Assembly: GCA_934045905.1 (NCBI GenBank)
Contig: OW203769.1
Location: 13,237,705 to 13,301,704, forward strand
DNA: 64,000 nucleotides
Direction of reading: 5' to 3'
Source of the DNA: Leuctra nigra
Taxonomy: Eukaryota > Arthropoda > Insecta > Plecoptera > Leuctridae
Shown here: positions 1 through 12,414 of the stretch, piece after piece
How the letters are laid out: every line of letters begins with the position of its first letter
How positions within the stretch are numbered: position 1 is the first letter of the stretch
Program-made: the position numbers and the translations under genes
Notes under the pieces: model-generated
The model's input: the letters and a program-made list of their open reading frames with translations, nothing else
The model's database searches: none
Told to the model about the DNA's origin: nothing

Positions 1-123
1 ACTCATACGTGACTGATTGAATCTTTTCTCAAATATAGAGAAAGAAGATGGTAAAGTCACACATCTGAATAAACCATCAACATCATCAGATAAATCAGAG
101 ATATTTGTTTAGAACTAATCGAG

Positions 124-702
124 GAACAAACCACCGACCACGATTCATGTGTATTTTGTAATATGAAATTGACTAAAAATGACACGATAGTTAAAATCAC
201 AAAAAGGGGACTGCTGTCTCTCATCAAAGCTTGTACGGTCCGGGATGATGATGTGGTCGCCTAACTTTTACCATACAGAAAGAGAAAACCAGAGGATTTT
301 CCATTTAAATTTCATGGAACATGTAAATTGTTATACTCAAACAAAAGACAACTCGAATACGCCACCAAAAGAAAGCTTGAAGAAAGTGCAGATAGAGAAA
401 CACCAACACCACCTCCCCTCAAACGATTGTCGAGGACAGACACAATCACCCTTTAAATGGAACATGCATTGTTTTATCTGCAATTAAATTCAGGACAAGC
501 AGAAGACTGGCAGCAAATTTTCACTTGTAAATATGAATCCAACTTCACTTAAACAACGCATTATAGACGCTGCACAACAACGATCAGATGATACAATGAA
601 AGTTCGGGTAACATCGGAGACCGACTTATTTTTAATGATGCAACTGTTTATTCTAAAAGCTGAATCGTTAAGTTTAGGGGAGACTGGGGTCAATTGTAAC
701 AA
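124..702 (+). pseudogene. Decayed fragment of a repetitive Cys-rich protein gene
   Basis: Conceptual translation gives protein-like segments in shifting frames. A CxxC segment (CVFCN) at about 145 leads into a basic helix-like stretch that ends in a stop near 262. A second segment (LPYRKRKPEDF, FHGTCKLLY, PPPLKRLSR) covers about 263-450, then FKWNMHCFIC at 453-483, then SLKQRIIDAAQQRSDD at 547-594. This spacing of Cys pairs, a basic LKR/SR stretch and an LKxRIxxAAxxRxDD segment is what I know from a large family of repetitive, probably transposon-linked proteins of arthropods and cnidarians. Stops and frame changes separate the pieces, so it is not a working gene. It runs directly into the transposon at 677. 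The family link is from memory; the broken frames are seen directly. Confidence 0.45.
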
Positions 703-1617
703 TTTTCACTCTACAATTTTTATTTCAGAGATTTTTAGTAGAAAGTAATTCAAACATTTATTGTATCATCATGCATGTTTCAGCTACGTATAGTAATTTT
801 TTCATACTCATACTATTTGTAGTATGTCACTTAAAAAATAAAGTGTGGAGAGCCGACCACTGTTACAATTGACCCCAAGCCAGGGTCAGTTGTAACAAAT
901 GTCGGGTCAGTTGTAACATCATTAATATATTGGTAATTATTATAGATTATGAACTTTCAAAGTATAATATTTAAAAAGAAATGGCATATCATTGAAAATA
1001 ATGATTAATACCAATGTTTGCATGAATGACCACAATTTGTATCCGTAGCTGAAGCACACGCTAAGAACGCGCAGCCTTGAATTCCTGGATGATCATTGTA
1101 GATCAATAATTAATTGATAACAACAGTTGAAAATTATATTTTCTACAATGTACTTAGGACCGTAACTTCAAATTATCAATGCAAAAAAACTTTGTTGAAA
1201 TTAGAAATAGTGTGTGTTACACAATTGCCCCTTTGTTACAATTGACCCCAATGGGTAATTTTTGACAATTGTGCTTTTAATGATATTTTTTAGTTAATTA
1301 ATCCATTTGAATGTTTGTTGAGCTTCTTCAGTATGAAATTCTCTATCTATATAATATATTATGTTTATTATGACACTTATTTTACTGCATTATAATCGAA
1401 AATGAAATTGGTTTTTGAAAGTTACTCACCTTGTAGAAAAACAAACAAACGGTGATAACTTTTGTTGCTAACTTCACACTGCAGTGAAAATTTAGTCAAA
1501 TGTGCTTCTCACAATTATACAGACTTTACATATATTGTCAAGGAATTTCAAACGTTGTTGTGATGTACAGGGCCTCTGTTACAACTGTCCCGTGTTACAA
1601 TTGACCCCAGTCTCCCC
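677..1617. mobile_element. TA-flanked TIR transposon relic, 941 bp, non-coding
   Basis: The ends are inverted copies of GGGGAGACTGGGGTCAATTG (left at 677, right ending at 1617) and are flanked by TA on both sides, as in Tc1/mariner-type target duplications. The same motif recurs inside (about 862-920 and 1228-1252) as 'gttacaattgacccca' and 'gggtcagttgtaac', including an internal palindrome. No transposase frame is visible, so it is non-autonomous. Confidence 0.7.
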
Positions 1618-3294
1618 TATTATGACAGACTATAAAATGACGTGTCGAGTGGTTATGGCTTCGAACCTTCCAAACCAAACGCATACGTACTACTAGCGCA
1701 GTGTGTTGCCAGGTCAGGCGCAGCGGGACAAGAAAAAACTTCCGCGAACTAAAAATACCATATCACTAATAAGATAGCGTCCAATAAATCTCAAAAAAAT
1801 CACAAAACTTTATGGATATATACTCTTCATTTTCCACCCAAATAAATAATAGGTCATCGCGAGAAATGTTTCTCAAACGATTAAAATACAAAATAAGTGC
1901 GGTCAAAAAAATTGCAGTTCAAAAATGTGTTCAAAAATGCATACAATCAAAACAAAAAGACTTTGGCTAATGAAATCTGCACCAATGTCTTCGCCAATAT
2001 GTTTTTGGTGTACTGTATTTTTTTCATAATTTTATTCCAATTACTTTCGAGGATAACGCATTGTATGTTTGAAATGGCCGGGTTCTCTGGCCGTCCATAA
2101 TTTTTTGTTTTTATTTTTTTGGGGTGGCTTCCGGTGTTTTTTTTTTGTTTTTTTTTGAATGGTGGATGTGTTAGGGTGCGAAGAACATTTGTGCAAATTT
2201 TCAGCTTATTATAAGACCGATGTGACAAACTTCTTTATTTGACGAGATAGAGGTTTGTTACTGCTCGGCTAAATGGCCGCCGCGGCTGAAAACATTGTCA
2301 CCCCATTGGCCACTCTCTTACATCTAGGCTCTCTATACCTACCTATTGATGTTTATGGAGTTAATTCAGACCTGTCAAACGTGCCAAAAGGAAAAATTAT
2401 TTTTTTGCATTGCTGATGTAAAACCAACTCTGAAATGTTGTAGTAAGATTTTCTTCCCCTTCTATCTCGTGGCTTATGCAATGATAACACAAAGTCTTCA
2501 AGGTCAGGCATTCAGCAGCAATTACGATGTTATATCAATGGGCAGAAGTCATTTGAGTTCATGCTCTTATCATTGAGAGTATTCCGAGCTTGATAATAGA
2601 TGCGAGTTTTATGAACTCCGTGGGTCAAGGGCTATGTTTGTTGACGGAAGTTCAGTTATCTGGTGTTTAAATAAAGAACGACGATAATCTTAATCTTAGT
2701 GATTAGTGGTTATTACACTGTGCTTTACGCTGCTCATTTCATCATCACTTTTAAACAGATTTTATTTTATAATTTTAATGAGCACTGAATTGTATGGGGT
2801 TGTTTTAACTACAACACGATATTGTAAAGACATCATAAATGCGATATGCAAAGTTTATATTTTAACCATTTGATTAACAATCAGTACACAAGATGTATCT
2901 ACACCAGGAAGGCGGTTGATTTGATATTCAAATATACAAAATGTCTGCCCAAAAAATATTACATTTGACAGAAAAGTACACAAACACAATAAATCGATCG
3001 AAATATTCAAGAGTGATTATTCAGGCAGGTCTAGCCCACATATTTTTAACATCACTTTTAATGTTAGTTTTTGAACAAAATGTAGTTAAGATTTTTTTTC
3101 GGGGCTTCCACCAGACGCCCAATTTCATTCATGCATATAATATTCTGCATTTATTATTTGTGTGCGGAAAAGTTAAACGTTGTTTGTATTTTTCTTTTTT
3201 CGTAATTGCTGTGCCTTCCCGAGTTTTGATTTGCCACCCTTGAGGAAAATGTCTTATCGCTCATTGTACAATAATATCGAGGAATCCGAACATA
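1618..3294. other. AT-rich intergenic DNA, no supported feature
   Basis: There are only short scattered open frames without codon structure, and poly-T stretches near 2105-2155. I see no gene, tRNA or recognisable repeat end. Confidence 0.5.
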
Positions 3295-3900
3295 ATACTA
3301 GGAAAACGCTCAGTGCAACGCGTTGATGAGCGAGCACGGGTAAGTGTACGTTCTCGACCCGGAAATGCGTACACAACGCACAGAAAACATATCCATATTG
3401 AATTGAAATATGCCACTCAATCAACATAAATGTACATATGCTTTTCATCGAAACTTGAAAATAGCATCTAAGCAAGATTCAATTCAATTGGCACTGGAAA
3501 ACATTCATTTCGATTCTTCATCTCTGACAGCAATTAAAAATGTCGATAAGTTATTAACTGATTAGGATGAAAAATTGTAAAATAAGAGACAATGTTGGTC
3601 TTACTCACCATGGAAAATATGAGTTTGATCAGATTTATCGAATACCATTTTTATTTTTCAGCCTATATAGGAGATGTAGGTACTTATTTAAATTTTAACC
3701 AATGAATGGATTTAAAAAAAAATGAGTCTGCAAACAGAAAAGGTTGTATTTTTTTGTCTACATGTGTGCAAAATTTCAGATTAATCGGTGAAACGGTGCG
3801 ACTTCTATTGCTCCAGTTAACAGCCAAAAGTAAAAAAAAATAAAAATACTGATGAAACTGTCTGTTAGCAATAATTCTCCATTTCATACGGTAAAATGTT
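3295..3900 (+). repeat. Dispersed repeat, 'GCGAG' family, copy 1
   Basis: It starts with 'taggaaaacgctcagtg', 'aacgcgttgatgagcgagcac' and continues through shared blocks ('cgcacagaaaacatat', 'gcactggaaaacattcat', 'gagtttgatcagatttatcg', 'ttaaattttaaccaatgaat'). The same blocks occur in inverse order at 7630-8421 and in the same order at 45934-46520. No intact coding frame. Confidence 0.75.
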
Positions 3901-4302
3901 GTTTGCCGGTTTGGATCAACAATAAATTACCTTGATAAATACCTCACGGTGCAGCAATACTGACTCAGGTATAACCCATAACCCGGCAGGCACCTTCGTA
4001 CGGTTTCCTCTTCCCTCGTCTATTATCTTAACACCTCACATTCGTATCATTCCGTTGAGGATATAATAAATAATAATATGCAATATGAATCAGATATTGT
4101 GTGCGTCTTGATTGTTGGGGCACCAATGACATGGCAAATGTATGTTAATTGCTTTCAATAAGCAATACAATGCACTTTCCTGCGAGTTATGACGGGCATC
4201 AGTGTACACATTCGTGACTCCTTGTAAGATTCACTGTAAACCCCCATAATTTGTTTAACAAACAAGTGTTTTGTGTCTGTTCATGCTCTTATTGGTACGA
4301 CG

Positions 4303-4393
4303 GTCGGGGACAGGCAAAGATGAACCCGCGCTATAGCATGGGCCGGCCTATACCTGGCAATGCTAAAGTGGGTTCATCTTTGGCTGTCACCGA
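4303..4393. repeat. Hairpin element (copy of 19149-19229)
   Basis: 'ggtcggggacaggcaaagat' at the left pairs with 'atctttggctgtcaccgact' at the right. A near-identical hairpin sits at 19149-19229, so this is a small dispersed foldback family. Confidence 0.75.
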
Positions 4394-4429
4394 CTCTAGT
4401 GGTGTTTTATTCAGAAAATTGGCGTTCAA

Positions 4430-4922
4430 ATCTTGAGTCCGTCCGTCCTGATTGAAGCTTTTCCTCAGTCAAGAGGCAAATGATGAGAAGGTTCCCAACA
4501 TAGACCACGACCGCATCCTTCCCACCAGGCGCGTAGGAAGTGGGGAATGGGGGAGCCCCCCCCCCCTCTCTGATTCAACTCCCCTCCCTATGTGTTCTTA
4601 TACATTGTCAAGATAAAAAATATGCTTAAAATGCATGCCTGAAATTCAAAAAATTTCCGGGGCTGTACGCCCAGGAGCCGCATTTTGCTGGGGCGCCCTG
4701 CCCCCAGACCCCCCATTGTCTTCGTTGACACTATAGTAACTCCAGCTCAAGTTCTTTTATAATAATATTATCCCTCCCCCCCCCCCCCCCCCCCCCTCCT
4801 TGCAAATTTTGTTCCTACGCGCCTGCTTCCCACTGTCCATCCTTTCTATAAATATAATCATCATAATCATTCATCCGACGCCATTAGCCTAGTTGCAGAA
4901 CAGTGCGACGTTAAACACCACT
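4430..4922 (+). mobile_element. tRNA-derived SINE, body fragment, split by a MITE
   Basis: It carries the SINE body blocks 'ccgtccttcctgact'-like, 'tcagtc.agaggcaaatg', 'ccacgaccgc.tccttccca', 'atcataatcattcatccg' and the tail 'cagtgcgacgttaaacacca'. The tRNA-like head is missing. The body is interrupted at 4526-4825 by a MITE with an 8-bp target duplication, so the SINE is the older insertion. Confidence 0.75.
4526..4825. mobile_element. hAT-like MITE, 300 bp, nested in a SINE
   Basis: Perfect 14-bp terminal inverted repeats CAGGCGCGTAGGAA / TTCCTACGCGCCTG are bordered by the 8-bp direct repeat CTTCCCAC (4518-4525 and 4826-4833). Eight-bp duplications and CAG-like ends are typical of hAT transposons. 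It contains long C tracts (about 4555-4567 and 4775-4797) and no coding frame. Confidence 0.85.
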
Positions 4923-5147
4923 AGATTATTTCGTGAAATTGTACCTGGATTCGGAATGAAGTAGGTACAATTTCCAAGGATCCAATGACATCAAGTACCT
5001 ACGTCTGAATAATTATTGAATAAACATTGCAGTAAATGTTTGCTTCCCTGATTGTTAGTGCCAGTAGAATTAGATCCCAATATGTCCAGTCACACAAACA
5101 ACATTCTGCCTGGGTTCTGCTCATGCGGTCTCATCATTTGACAACGG

Positions 5148-5427
5148 ACAGGTATGGCTGAGTGGTAACGCTCTGAACTTGTATTCCGGAGGCCCGGGTT
5201 CGATTCCCACGGCCGTCCTTCCTGACTGGTTTTTTTTCGTGGTATTCCCTCAGTCGACAGGCAAATGCTGGGAAGGTACCCTACTATAGGCCACGACCGC
5301 CTCCTTCCCACCTTCCATCCTTACCTACTCTTCACCATAATCTCCCAATCATCATCATAATCATTCATCCGTCGCCATTATCCTATAGATGTAGATCAGT
5401 GCGACGTTAAGCCCCAGATAAAAAAAT
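5148..5427 (+). mobile_element. tRNA-derived SINE, near full length
   Basis: The head has a pol III A-box-like 'tggctgagtgg' (about 5155) and a B box 'gggttcgattccc' (about 5197). Then comes the shared body (5210-5380) and the A-rich tail 'cagataaaaaaa'. The same structure recurs at 19325-19599 (plus) and 6029-6310 (minus). The head resembles a Leu/Ser-type tRNA but lacks a proper acceptor stem, so this is not a functional tRNA gene. Confidence 0.85.
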
Positions 5428-6028
5428 CATTATTTGACGATGAAGTTATACATGTGCAGAAAACCAAGACGAACAATGTTTATAGTGTTGTAGGTTTGAT
5501 GTCAAGCATAGCAAGTCGTCAATGTCAACTATTCTGATCTTGTAATTGGCAATTGCATTGAGTTTTCCCAATTGCGATTGCTATCTGGAACCACACTTAT
5601 CGGTCAAGGTCGAATATTTGTCCGTCTGCAGGTATTAGCCACTTCGGAGATGTTATGTATCTTCATAACAATGACATTGGTGCGAAATTGTTCCTTTGTA
5701 TTCAGATTTGAAGCGAAGTTCTTTGGTTGGATGCATTCGCATATTCCAGTTTCACATGAACACTATACACTACCTTGAACTACGTAATTAAATAAGAGTG
5801 CTGAGCTGTACGATTATTAATAGGATTACGGGCAAGTTATGTTCTGTACCACAGAGATATAAGGGCAGAAGTCCAGTTTAATTATTCTTGAGGTGAGCTC
5901 AGGAAGCAGTAATTCTATCGTCTTTTTAATGGTGACAGTCACTGTAAGAGAATACTTAGATTTCCAATTGTGCGCAACGTAAAATCGAGAATTGGACTTC
6001 CGTCCATTGAACTCCCGATAACTCTCCT
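5428..6028. other. Intergenic; contains a small dispersed repeat
   Basis: No gene is visible. About 5845-5975 ('agtccagttta.ttattcttgaggtga', 'cagtcactgtaagagaatactt') reappears in the same orientation at about 12618-12733, so it is a low-copy repeat. Confidence 0.5.
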
Positions 6029-6310
6029 TTTTTTGTCTGGGGCTTAACGTCGCACTGTTCTGCAGCGAGGCTAATGGCGACGGATGAATGATTATGTTGA
6101 TGATTGGGAGATGATGGTGAAGAGTAGGTAAGGATGGAAGGTGGGAAGGAGGCGGTCGTGGCCTATTAGTAGGGTACCTTCCCAGCATTTGCCTGTCGAC
6201 TGAGGGAAAACCACGAAAAAACCCCAGTCAAGAAGGACGGCCGCGGGAATTGAACCCGGGCCTCCGTAATACAAGTTCAGAGCGTTAACCACTCACCCAA
6301 CCTGTTCCGT
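6029..6310 (-). mobile_element. tRNA-derived SINE, minus strand
   Basis: Reverse complement of the SINE at 5148 and 19325: tail at 6029-6060 ('tttttgtctggggcttaacg'), body with 'gtcgactgagggaa', and B box read on the minus strand near 6250-6262. The A-box region near 6290 is degraded. Confidence 0.85.
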
Positions 6311-7629
6311 ACTCTCCGTATTAATTTTAAAATTCAAGTTGAATAATTGATCTAATAAAAGGGGATAAGATCCCCCCCCCCCACCCAAAAAATTATGCGT
6401 TGGTGGTGATAGGACATAGTTTCACCAAGTTATGATGGTAATAGTCTTATTATTTTTCAAACACATTAAAATCGTTTCGTATAGAATATTAATATTTTAA
6501 AAAATAAACAATAATTTGAATGATTTTGAGCCCTTGAGTACCCTAGTGGTTAAGGTTAACTACTCCCGAGTCCCTTGTATTGGGAACCTTCCCATCATTT
6601 GGCTCTCGACTTGCTCCACCTTGCTCCATGGCACAGGTAGCCGCGTGAATCACTGCACAGGATTTCCCTGCACCTACGTCACAGATAGAGGGAGGGGAGG
6701 GGAGGGGGGAGTGGAGCACGATATAGCGTGCCTCTAGCATCCACTCGGCATTCAGTGAGTGCTCGCAGACAAACAGTGTTGTGTCGTCTCTCTACATACT
6801 AGCTCAGCTTACAAGGTAGATACTTCGCTTTTCATTACCGGCGTCCACGGTTGACAGAGAATAATCAGAGTTCATCTGTTAATAGCGAAAAAATCAATAT
6901 ACAAGATAAAAAGTTATTTAGTTTGCTATACTTTTTACAAAATTTCACGTGCAGTTCGACGATCATTTATGTTATTCAACAATGGGTAATAACATAAATA
7001 GATAGAAACTCAATCTAGCTGCATTTTCCTTTTTTGAAAAGGCAGAGCTAGAACTAGATAATTTTTATTGTGAACACTACACTGGGTAAATGCCGTATTT
7101 ACAATATCGAAATACGTTTTATGTTTACTATATTTCTGCATCTCAAGAGAAGGGGAATATTATGTACATAAATGGGCTCCATTTATTGGCTGTACGTTTG
7201 TTTATAACAGCTTTAAAGTTGCAAAATGTCAACTGTGAAAGCAGAAAAGCTGATAAAACGTTAAATTCCACTATTCTATCTCTATTTAGTTGTACATTGT
7301 TCTCTGTTTATACTGCAAAAATTTACATATTTTTAGTACAATTTTCACTGTTGGCTGAAAGACCATAAAATAATATTGATCTCAAGTTCAATGACACAAC
7401 ATTGTCATTTATACTCGGCGATTCTTAGAATGTTTAGTCCGAAATTGCATTTGTTCTTGATATCATAGTGCTCAAAAAGCTCATATCAAAATACGGTTGA
7501 TTTCGAAAAATAGTTTTCTTGCAGTTGAAGGCAAATGTCACGTCTTATAAACTAATTGCCATCTCTATCGACATCGTCTCGCCTCCATAAGAATACCATT
7601 GCGATGACAAGACCTCACGCGACATTTAG
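6311..7629. other. AT-rich intergenic DNA, no supported feature
   Basis: A C-run at 6373-6382 and short random open frames only. I see no splice-bounded coding sequence. Confidence 0.5.
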
Positions 7630-8421
7630 TTGAGCGAGCGAAGCGAGCGTCTCCTTTTGGCACGGACCTCTGTTTTTTTTTTGTTTTTTTTTCCGTTTAC
7701 TGACGCTATACAGGTCAGAGTTTTTCTTCGATCGAGCTGAAATTTTGCACACATGTGGAGACAACCTTTTCTGTTTGCTGACCCCTAATTTCTTTGAAAA
7801 AAATTGATTGGTTAAAATTTAAATAAACATCTCCTGATGGTAGGTTGAAAAATGAAACTGGTCTTCGATAAATCTGATCAAAGTCATATTTTGGCTATAC
7901 AGGTCAGAGTTTTTCTTTGATCGAGCTGAAATGTTGTACACATGAAAAACCAACCTTCTCTGTTTGCATACCATATTTTTTTTTGAAATCCATTTATTGG
8001 TTAAAATTTAAATAAATATCTCCTGATAGGCTGAAAAATGAAAACGGTCTTCGATAATTCTGATCAAACTCATATTTTGATGATCATTAAGGCCAATATT
8101 GTCTCTTATTTTACAAAATTTCATCCCAATCAGTTAAGAACGTATGAAGTTATTTACATTTTTAATATCTGTCAGTAATGAAGTATCGAAATGAATGTTT
8201 TCCAGTGCCAATTGAAAATTGATTTTGATTTGCTTTATGAACCAGGTGCTTAGATGCTATTTTAAAGTTTCGATGAAAAGCATACACTTTTAAGTTGATA
8301 TCATAATCAATTCAATATGGATGTTTATGTTTTCTGTGCGTTGTGTACGCATTTCCGATTCGAGAATTTGCACGTACCCGTGCTCGCTCATCAACGCGTT
8401 ACACTGAGCGTTTTCCTAGTT
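7630..8421 (-). repeat. Dispersed repeat, 'GCGAG' family, inverse copy
   Basis: It begins 'ttgagcgagcgaagcgagcg' followed by 'tctccttttggcac' and ends 'tgagcgttttcctagtta'. Between them lie the blocks of the 3295 copy in reverse order, with an internal duplication of the segment 'ctatacaggtcagagttttt' (7708 and 7897). It has no coding frame. Confidence 0.75.
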
Positions 8422-9611
8422 ACAGAATACTGTTCTTGGCGACGTGTACAGAGTCGATTAACAGGCCAATTAACACCTCTGCATCCTTCGCTTTCGATTC
8501 GGCATGAAAGTGAAGTGCCAGGCTGGACGTGTAGGCTGTAGAAATGAAGAAAGTTGCAGCGGTTTTCTAGAATCAAAACATAGCTGGTGTACAGACCTTT
8601 GTGGAAACATCGTCGGTTTGAAAGACGCCGCTGACAATATGTCCTGATGTCACTGATCATTCTTGCAGCACTCGAAAGTAAATCATGGACATAATATTTC
8701 ATAATACTCTTCATAACTTTGGACGGACTATTTTTTGGTCGACCTTACCAATATGCACCATCTTATAAGTGCTATATTATGCCTAAGCTCGTGGAAAATC
8801 TTACATTTCTCTGTTTTTCAGAATTTTTACGAGTTTGGGCACAAATGTTGTCTATAATTTGGTGTTTCCTGTTCTCTTTGAAAGATCGACTAGTTTATTA
8901 GGTCTGCATCGATGTAATTTGTAAAAATATTTGAACTCGCATTTTAACGAACGCTCTTTTTTAATATTTGGACATAATTATGTAATTTTTTAGATCGATT
9001 CCACTGTCTTCTGGTATAAAATCTTGTGTACTGACAGTTAATCTAATTTGGCCATACATCGGTTTTTACGTATTCTGGCGACAATATTTTCTTTGCATTT
9101 GCTAGACTTTGCATATATTGTCAGTATTCTCAAATCTGATCACAGAAATTATTTCGAAAATTAATATTGTTACTTTTGACCTCCCTACTAATCCAATGTA
9201 AATGACTGCGACAGAATTGTTGAACGTAAACACTCCCTTCACCCGTTGAATTATCTACATCCTAGTACCTAGATAATAATAGTCAGTAATTTGAAATGAG
9301 ACTTGCTCAGCATGTTTTCTGTTACGTTGTTATTAAATACCTCGGTAGCCCTGTAATTTTATTCCCGGTACTCTTCTATCAAAACAAGAGACATTTAATT
9401 GCCCCGCTGATAATGGCTACTTGGCAATGACATGTCGTGCTTCGTGTTCATTATTGCATTAGAGTGGGAGGTTCCAGGATGTTCGTTACATATACTTATT
9501 TTTAATTTCATTTAAGTTATGTCAGATTACGCTATGCATACCTACGTCAATAAATGTTTATGCCGTCAAAATACTAATTTTATGCATTGATTAACGTAGC
9601 AAAAGAGTGGG
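8422..9611. other. AT-rich intergenic DNA, no supported feature
   Basis: No gene found on either strand. A short segment near 9022-9045 ('ttgtgtactgacagtt.atct') also occurs near 17775, a minor dispersed repeat. Confidence 0.45.
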
Positions 9612-9992
9612 CAAGGGTGTATTCATGGGGGGGGCATGCCCCCCCTCCCCCCGAAATCAGGGTTTCATCTAAGAAAATAAGCACATTTAAAATGATATGT
9701 CAAAAAAACACTTATAATTAATATCATGTCAAAAACGTTCCTAAATGGTTAAAATTTACTTAAAATTCCTAAAAATTTCCAATTTTTGGATATTTTGTAA
9801 TTTATATTTCCCAAAATAGCTATTCACTGCGATTCAAAACTGCACCTAAATGAATGATCTTGATTCAAAATTTTCTCGGGGGCTGCGCTCCCGAACCCCT
9901 TGTTTTTCACTGTGATTTTTCAAAATATTAGTAACGTCGGCCGCCCCCCCCCCCCCCCCCCCCCCCCCAAATTAATCCTGGATACTCCCTTG
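9612..9992. mobile_element. C-tract MITE, diverged copy
   Basis: The ends 'caagggtgtattcatgg' and 'cctggatactcccttg' match the better preserved copies at 34355-34738 and 60766-61460. Like them it holds 'aatcagggttt.atctaa', 'aataagcacatttaaaat' and a long C run (9943-9968). The flanking 8-mers no longer match. Confidence 0.75.
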
Positions 9993-10249
9993 AGGGGAAT
10001 TGAGTGTACATAAAAATGATCCTGTGAATCGAATTCTACAAAGCGTGTTCTGATTTCAAGGAACAATACCGTTTTTACTTCTGTTGGCCATAGCCGGTAC
10101 ATAGCGGTTGCCATCTCGTATATATTTTCTCTCCCCATCTAAAGTATTGATGTCTCGAACGTAATTAATTTGTACTGTAGGTTCAGCACGAATATCTTCC
10201 GCACGTCTTCCAATTAGACAGGGATACGTGATCATGATGACGAGTGGGG

Positions 10250-10318
10250 AAGGAGGCGGTCGTGACCTACTAGGGAATCTGCCCTGCATTTGCCTGTCGA
10301 CTGAGGGAATCCACGAAC
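10250..10318 (-). mobile_element. SINE body fragment
   Basis: 'gaggcggtcgtg.cctact' and 'tttgcctgtcgactgaggga' match the central body of the SINE family on the minus strand. Head and tail are absent. Confidence 0.65.
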
Positions 10319-10369
10319 AATGTCGATGAAGCTGCAAGGGAATTAACAACTCCAGAAATCTAAGATGGG

Positions 10370-10720
10370 AAATTCCAAATATTAAATTTATAAAATCTTA
10401 CAAAATCTTCTGAGATCTTAAGAAATTTTGAATCCTCGGAAATTTTAGAAATCTTGGAAATTTTAGAGAACTATTGAAATCTTTGAAAAATCCGGGAATT
10501 TTGTGAAATCTCGAAAATCTTGTAAAATCTGCGGAAATCCCAGGAAATCTTTAGGAATCCTCAGAAATCATTGAAATATTAGGAAATATTTGAAAATATT
10601 TTTAACCTTGGAAATCTTATAATCTGGAAAATCTTTGGAAATCTAAGAAAATCTTTTAAAATCGATCGAAATCTCGAAAATCTTATGAAATCTTGGAATT
10701 GATGGGAAATCTTAAAGTCC
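10370..10720. repeat. Degenerate AAATCTT-type tandem repeat
   Basis: It consists of loosely tandem units of the form (g)gaaatctt with 9-12 bp spacing. A second array of the same kind lies at 15270-15600. Open frames here follow the repeat and are not genes. Confidence 0.75.
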
Positions 10721-11009
10721 GAAATCATGTGTACACCAAAACTATTAGGTGTTAACCCCTCGTGAAGCTGCAAGGAAGTGCTCAGTCATCTGCCTGCATC
10801 TCCTATAATATTCCGCACATTAGTTGCTCAGGGTCACGTTGGTTATGAACTGCGAAGGCTGAGTACACTTGAGTACACTGCGAGAAAACCCAGGCGCGTT
10901 TCATTAAGTGTTGTTTGTGCAAGTTACTGTCTCAGTACGTGGGTGTTAGGCGTGTACGTTGTCAAACGTAGCAAAACATGACGTATTCAAAGAAATAGAG
11001 CCCATAGAC

Positions 11010-11330
11010 CAGGGGTCTGCAACCTGCGGCTCCATGGTGGTTCTTGAATGGCTCTTTATATAAATTAAATAAAAATCTGGAATCGAAAAATTTGAAAATT
11101 CGAAATAAAACGCCCTGCGGGGCAACATTTGGAAGGTTATTTGATTCAATTTGATTCTTAAAAATACCAGAATCACTTTTAATTTGTTGAAATTCTTTTA
11201 AAAAAATGCCCTGCGGGGCAACAACTTTTAGGCTTTGTCAAAATATCAAAATAAACTAGTAATTCAGCTGATTATTTTCGGTGTATTTTGTTTGATTGCC
11301 TGCTGCGGCTCCCATTATAATTTATAATCC
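11010..11330 (+). mobile_element. hAT-like element fragment (CAGGGGTC end), copy 1
   Basis: It starts 'caggggtctgcaacctgcgg', a typical hAT-type terminus, followed by 'ttcttgaatggctctttata' and 'cgccctgcggggcaac' (twice), then 'ttgcctgctgcggctcccat'. The same order appears at 16985-17280 and 44195-44480. No transposase is visible. Confidence 0.7.
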
Positions 11331-11654
11331 AATTTATTAATTTTTGGGAAATACAGGCAAGAGGCAGCTAAGTGGGAAGATATTAGGCATAACATTTTAA
11401 TGTTGATTTCATAACTGAAAACAGCGTATCCCTTCTGGCATGTTGTCATCGATAAAACAGACGGCCGTGGAAGATCGTGTTGACACTAACTTGGATCTAA
11501 ACATGTCTAGCAAATACCGAAACTCCCGCGGCCGTGGTGGCTATTTGCAGGACAGTGGGACGTGCAACGACGTATAAGAACCATTATACGTCGTTGGGGA
11601 CGTGAAACCAAGGGTGAAACCTTAGACCAGACGTCGTTGCGTGAAACATCACTA

Positions 11655-12125
11655 TCTATAAGGAGTATGCACGTGATCGGTGATTTTGATTTTTGGCCGC
11701 CATGACGGGTATATCAAGCCTAGGCTCAAGCTTGTCGAAAGTTATTTTGTGCTATATCTTTAGGGCAACTGACAGTGATATTTGACAGCATTTATGTCAA
11801 ACATACATTCGGGCATTTATTTAATTGATAATCCTCATAAAATAGATATATAGTGGTCAGCATGGCTAGCGAAATTTAACACGTACCTTCTGGAAAATGT
11901 AATGTTGGAATCAATCAAAATCCATTATCATTGATTGAATAGTCTAACCATTAAATATTAACACTAATCATTTGAACAAGAAAGCAGACGTAAAAGAGTA
12001 GACAAATACTAAAATATACAATTTATAAACTGGCTGTCACGTTTGACTTTTGTTTTTTTGGGACTGTCATGGCGAAATTTAGGCGGTTAAGAAGGCCGTG
12101 AGCTTTCTCGTGCATACTCCTTATA
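11655..12125. mobile_element. TIR MITE, about 470 bp
   Basis: The left end 'tataaggagtatgcacg' is inverted at the right end 'cgtgcatactccttata'. The inner flanks ('gccgccatgac' / 'gtcatggcgaaat') also pair partly. Non-coding. Just upstream (11558-11600) is a short hairpin, 'cgacgtataagaaccattatacgtcgt' split by its loop. Confidence 0.75.
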
Positions 12126-12414
12126 TCATGTAATATGTGTAATGCACTCGGTGGAGGAATAACCTGACGCACAACGCCAACTATATGGAAGAATCATAAT
12201 ACTTACCAAGACATGTGCCGAGATCAGTGCCAAACGTGCCGAGTGTAAGCGACAGGGTTATGAAACAAACATTACTTCATTGTTGTATCATCTTCAATAA
12301 TATTCAAACACATGACTTGAGTTTTGTTCGGCTTTTTCACTGGTGTCAATAATGGCATCCTCCCTTCAAACAGCTGTAACCATTGGTTAAGGATCTCACT
12401 CGAAGAAATCGTAT

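Noticed and set aside
5148..5225. Functional Leu/Ser tRNA gene
   Set aside because: A and B boxes are present but the acceptor stem does not pair and the unit continues into a shared SINE body found in several copies.
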